DNA of 64,000 bases, taken from positions 76,466,600-76,530,599 of the forward strand of contig NC_083602.1 in the NCBI RefSeq assembly GCF_029168945.1, read 5' to 3'. This DNA is from Cannabis sativa. Lineage: Eukaryota; Streptophyta; Magnoliopsida; Rosales; Cannabaceae. The notes under the pieces are model-generated. The model was not told the DNA's origin, did not search any database, and saw only the letters and a list, made by a program, of their open reading frames with translations. The number at the start of each line of letters is the position of its first letter. Positions within the stretch are counted from its first letter, which is position 1. Below, piece after piece: positions 60,761-64,000 of the stretch. The position numbers and the translations under genes were made by a program.

Positions 60761-61388
60761 TTCACTGGTCCTCCAATTAAATTTTCAAATGTCTGAAGGT
60801 CGTTTACCAACTCGGGAAAGTCTTCTTCCTTCTTGTTCATGACATAATTTGAAGTGTAAGGAAGAAAGGCTGGAGTCAGACTATTCAAGATCAGACTCAC
60901 TGAGTTGTCTGATCCATAACAACTCCATTATTTTGAGCTTCCTGGAAGTAACTCACCGTTTGGAGAAGGTGATCACGCACGTTCTGATGAGGTTTCATCC
61001 GTGCATTGATGAAATTCCTTGTCGCTTCAAAGCGAGATTGAATTGATGCCATCCCGAATAGTTCAGTTAACTGGTTCATGATTTCTGCAGCCGTGTCAGT
61101 GTTAGCAAACCTTGTTTTCAAGGTGTCAACCATGCTAGAAAGCATGAAGTATCGAGCTTTGTTGTTGGCATTCTGCCAACGCTCGTACTTCTCCTTTACT
61201 GCTTTGGTTGCATTATCACCCGACTGCTCAGGAGACGGTTTAGTTAACACAAATAGGGCATTTTCACCAATGAGAGCAATGTTAATGTTCTCTTTCCATT
61301 TGGGAAAGTTAGATCCATTCAGCTTATTATCAGTCAACAGTGACACCATGGGGTTGGTCATTGTCATGTTGGATACTACAAATAACAA
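60761..61388 (-). pseudogene. gag: Gag fragment of another copia element, disabled
   Basis: Minus-strand frame opening at about 61361-61388, with 'NKLNGSNFPKW', 'VKEKYERW' and 'INARM-PHQNVRDH', closely related to the gag of B. A one-base loss near 60903 shifts the frame into a stop. The C-terminal portion is cut off at 60761, before the basic region and zinc knuckle. A run of matching but out-of-frame codons continues to 60761. Confidence 0.88.
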
Positions 61389-61695
61389 TAAATAGAAATC
61401 AAGTAAGGTTCAACACAAAATCTCATTCAGAAATTATTAGCACATAGCAAGTAGGAATGACAAGTGAAAATACTAAAACATACAATCCTAAATAATTTCC
61501 AAGGTTTTCAACAAACTGATATCAGTGTCCCGTTTAGGGGAGAGTCAAAGCTACCATCCATTGAATAGAGTTGTCAGCTCATCTAAAATGTTAAACATTC
61601 TAGCAACCTTTTATTCGATCAAGATGAGAATCCAGCGTTGTCGCGTTTAGGCGAGAGTCAAGGCTATTCTATCTTATGAGCTTCTACCATTGTTT
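61389..61695 (-). mobile_element. Leader piece of the gag fragment's element
   Basis: Collinear with 34375-34700 of B. The repeated leader motif is at about 61526-61550 and 61638-61662. It is interrupted after TGTTT (61691-61695) by an LTR, at a point inside the leader and not at a primer site. Confidence 0.8.
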
Positions 61696-63585
61696 TGTTG
61701 GAAATTATTTTACCAGGATCTTAGATCTACTCACAAGTATGTTTATTAACATCCTAAATAAGAACTTTCTAAAACGATAAATTAAACACATATAAAGTTT
61801 AAGAAACCTTACATTGGGTGCAGCGGAATAATATGACTCCTTCCGTTCAGATATCTAGCCCTTGATTCCTTTCTGTAGCAGAGCATTATCAATATCTGAA
61901 CCTAGATCTCTTTCTCTGAATCTTTGATGTTGAAACTCCTTTGCTGATGATCTTTCTTCACGATCTTCCTCACTATGATTGAGGTATCACTTGATGTGTG
62001 TGGGCACTACTCATACACAAAGGATTTCAAAATTCTAAGGAAGAAGAGAGAGAGTGGTCAGCTAAAGATAGGGAGAGAGAAGGCTCAGTTTTTTCTGATT
62101 CAAAAAGTCTGAAGAAAAGTGTAATTTTCCTGAAGCCTTCACTATCTATTTATAGCATTCCACTAGGGTTAGATTTGAATTATATGGCATTAAAATAATG
62201 AAAAAATCAATTTAAAAAAGCTACAATAGGTGGCCGGCCAAGCATTAGTGGATTGGGCCTTAGGCTTTGCAATTTTGCAATTTTAACACCTTTTGTATAT
62301 GATTTTCTCAAAAATGCCAATTTCCTAATTCAACCATTTAAATGCCAATTCTAACTATTTAATAACTATAAATAATTATTAAATAATATTGTCATTTATC
62401 ATATTTATTAATTGAACCATAAAAAGTATCATAATTAACAAATATGCCCCTATAAACTCTTTCTTTACAATTTCGCCCTTACTTAGTGAAAAATTCACAA
62501 AAAGACATAGTCTAATTTGAGAATTATAATTGATTAATCAAAACCAATTACAAGAGTCTTACAAGCAATATTATCTCAACTAGTGGGGGGACCATGGGTC
62601 TATATAACCAAGCTTCCAATAAGTAGATCAAGAATTTAGCACTAAAATTCACTAACTTATTAATTCTTCGTTGAATCCACGCATAGAACTTAGAATTGCA
62701 CTCTCAGTATATAGAATGCTCTATATGTTCCACCATATAGACACATCATTAGTTATCCATTGTTATAATCCTAATTTGATCAATGATCCTCTATATGAAT
62801 GATCTACACAGTAAAGGGATTAAATTACCGTTACACCCTACAATGTATTTATTCCTTAAAACACTTGACCCCGTATAAATGATATTTCAGCTTATGTGAA
62901 ATGAGTACTCCACCATTTATGTTCGTTTGGTCAAGCTCGAAGGAGATCATCCTTTACTTACTATTCGCCAGAAAGAAGCTATAGATTCCATGTTTATGAT
63001 AACGCTCCCACTCAATTGCACTACCGTGTTCCCAAAATGTACGTATCACCCTGACCTAAAAGTAGGCTTAACTAACAAATCAAAGAACACGAATAGCCTT
63101 TCAAGATTGAGCCTAATCATAACAGGATTAAGAACATTTGATCTAGGATCAACTAGGCGATATTGACTTGAATAGATATTACGGTAAGTTTAATAAATCT
63201 AAGTCAAAGTTCAATATCGGTCCCTTCCGATGCATACTCCATGCATCCAACCTGAGCTTTACTTTAACCAATGTTCTGGAAAGAACATAGTATTTCTCCA
63301 AATACAAGTAAACTCTGTTGTAGATTATCATATCAGTAAAACCCTGTGTCTGATAAATCTAGGAAAACTTTATTCACATAGTCATGTTTACTTTCCAATG
63401 TGTTGACGGCACAATAAACAGGATCAAGTATGTGAAAAGGGTTTCAGATGAAATTATACATTATGTACATATAATCATGAAATAAATCATGTGAACCATG
63501 CAACATTAAATGTTATTTCTGATCTATATTAATAAGCAAATATGATTATATTGAAATGAGTTTTATTTAGGGCATAAAACCCAAC
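61696..63585 (-). repeat. Copia LTR (minus orientation), inserted separately
   Basis: TGTTGGAAATTATTTTACC...AAAACCCAAC; the last A of CCAACA is lost. Same sub-family as 1194-3095 in reverse. No primer site lies beside its left end, so it is an independent insertion (solo LTR or the remains of one). A right target copy is not seen. Confidence 0.85.
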
Positions 63586-63587
63586 GA

Positions 63588-64000
63588 AGATCAGAAATAA
63601 CATTTTATGTTTCATGGTTCACATGATTTATTTCATGATTATATATACATAATGTATGAATTCTATTTAAGTCCAGAACATATGAATTTGTTAATGATTA
63701 TAGTGTTGTCAAAACATTGGAATATAATCTTAATTATATGTTCGAAAGTTTATTCCTTGATTTGTCAGAACACTGGATTTAGATTGACATGGTATAATCA
63801 GCGATAGGTATTCTTACACCTTGGATAAGTGTTTTGTCCTTTCCAGGGCATTGGCAAAGTTTACCCGTATCAGATGTATGGAGTATACATCGGAAGGGGC
63901 CAATATTGAACTTTGATTAGATTTGTTAAAATTTAGCGTAATATCTATTCAATTCAATATCACCTGTTGATCCTAGATCAAATGATCTTAATCCTGATAT
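63588..64000 (+). repeat. Copia LTR fragment (plus orientation), running off the window
   Basis: Begins GATCAGAAATAAC, about 60 bp into a typical LTR, and continues in plus sense like the reverse of the S1-type LTR. With 61696-63585 it forms a head-to-head inverted pair. Confidence 0.85.

Noticed and set aside
62927..63166. 79-codon frame shared with 1617-1856 as a conserved protein
   Set aside because: Both lie in LTRs of one sub-family at the same place; nucleotide identity explains the match and no domain is seen.

Overview
This is a gene-poor, AT-rich block of plant nuclear DNA, almost certainly from a eudicot. The only intact protein gene found is a four-exon nuclear gene for plastid acyl carrier protein (ACP, 53751-55740). 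Everything else that can be identified is transposable-element DNA: Ty1-copia elements with ~1.9-kb TGTTGG...CCAACA LTRs, plant L1-type LINEs with DUF4283-like ORF1 and RNase H-bearing ORF2, TRIM elements and MITEs. A short ndhD fragment of plastid origin adds to the evidence for a plant nucleus. The family within the eudicots cannot be fixed by reading alone; Cannabaceae/Rosales is only a guess.

Layout. 1-3095: the 3' end of a copia element (plus strand) with its 3' LTR. 3096-4091: unassigned. 4092-26090: an old copia element (S0, minus strand), truncated on the right. A solo LTR (5298-7199, duplication CATTG) lies inside its LTR. A complete second element S1 (9198-23578, duplication GTGGA) lies in its internal region. 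S1 carries a Cassandra-like TRIM with a 5S rRNA-like segment (15529-19870, duplication TGGCC). That TRIM was hit by a third copia element (S2), of which only the 5' leader and 5' LTR remain (16118-19668). 26091-28957 and 44682-45290: LINE-1a, holding a ~310-bp plastid ndhD fragment in ORF1. It is split by a TG...CA element D (28958-44681, duplication GGTAT), which itself contains the complete copia element B (29435-41972, duplication AGACC). B in turn contains a solo LTR (duplication AAATT) and a Tourist-like MITE (duplication TTA). 45295-48894: the 3' half of a more autonomous-looking copia element plus LTR. 48895-52340: LINE-1b, from endonuclease C-terminus to RNase H. 52499-52806: a second copy of the Tourist-like MITE. 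53480-55980: the ACP promoter, gene and 3' flank. 56863-57264: a second TRIM. 58920-59325: a CACT-ended MITE. 59396-64000: a rearranged cluster of copia LTR and gag pieces.

The copia copies look like a hierarchy. One has recognisable reverse transcriptase/RNase H (45295-48894). One class keeps gag but only traces of pol (B, and the fragment at 60761-61388). One class has no recognisable gag (S0, S1). The non-autonomous copies share a very long AT-rich leader with a GC-rich island of CCGAG/CTCGG hairpins about 300-415 nt after the primer-binding site, and a repeated GC-richer motif ahead of gag. These conserved leader parts are the best candidate for undescribed function here, for example RNA packaging or dimerisation. 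All element proteins are broken by stops or frameshifts. LTR comparison by eye suggests S1 (~5% divergence) is older than B (~2.5%). ACP is the one gene likely to serve the host, as the acyl-carrying cofactor protein of plastid fatty-acid synthesis.
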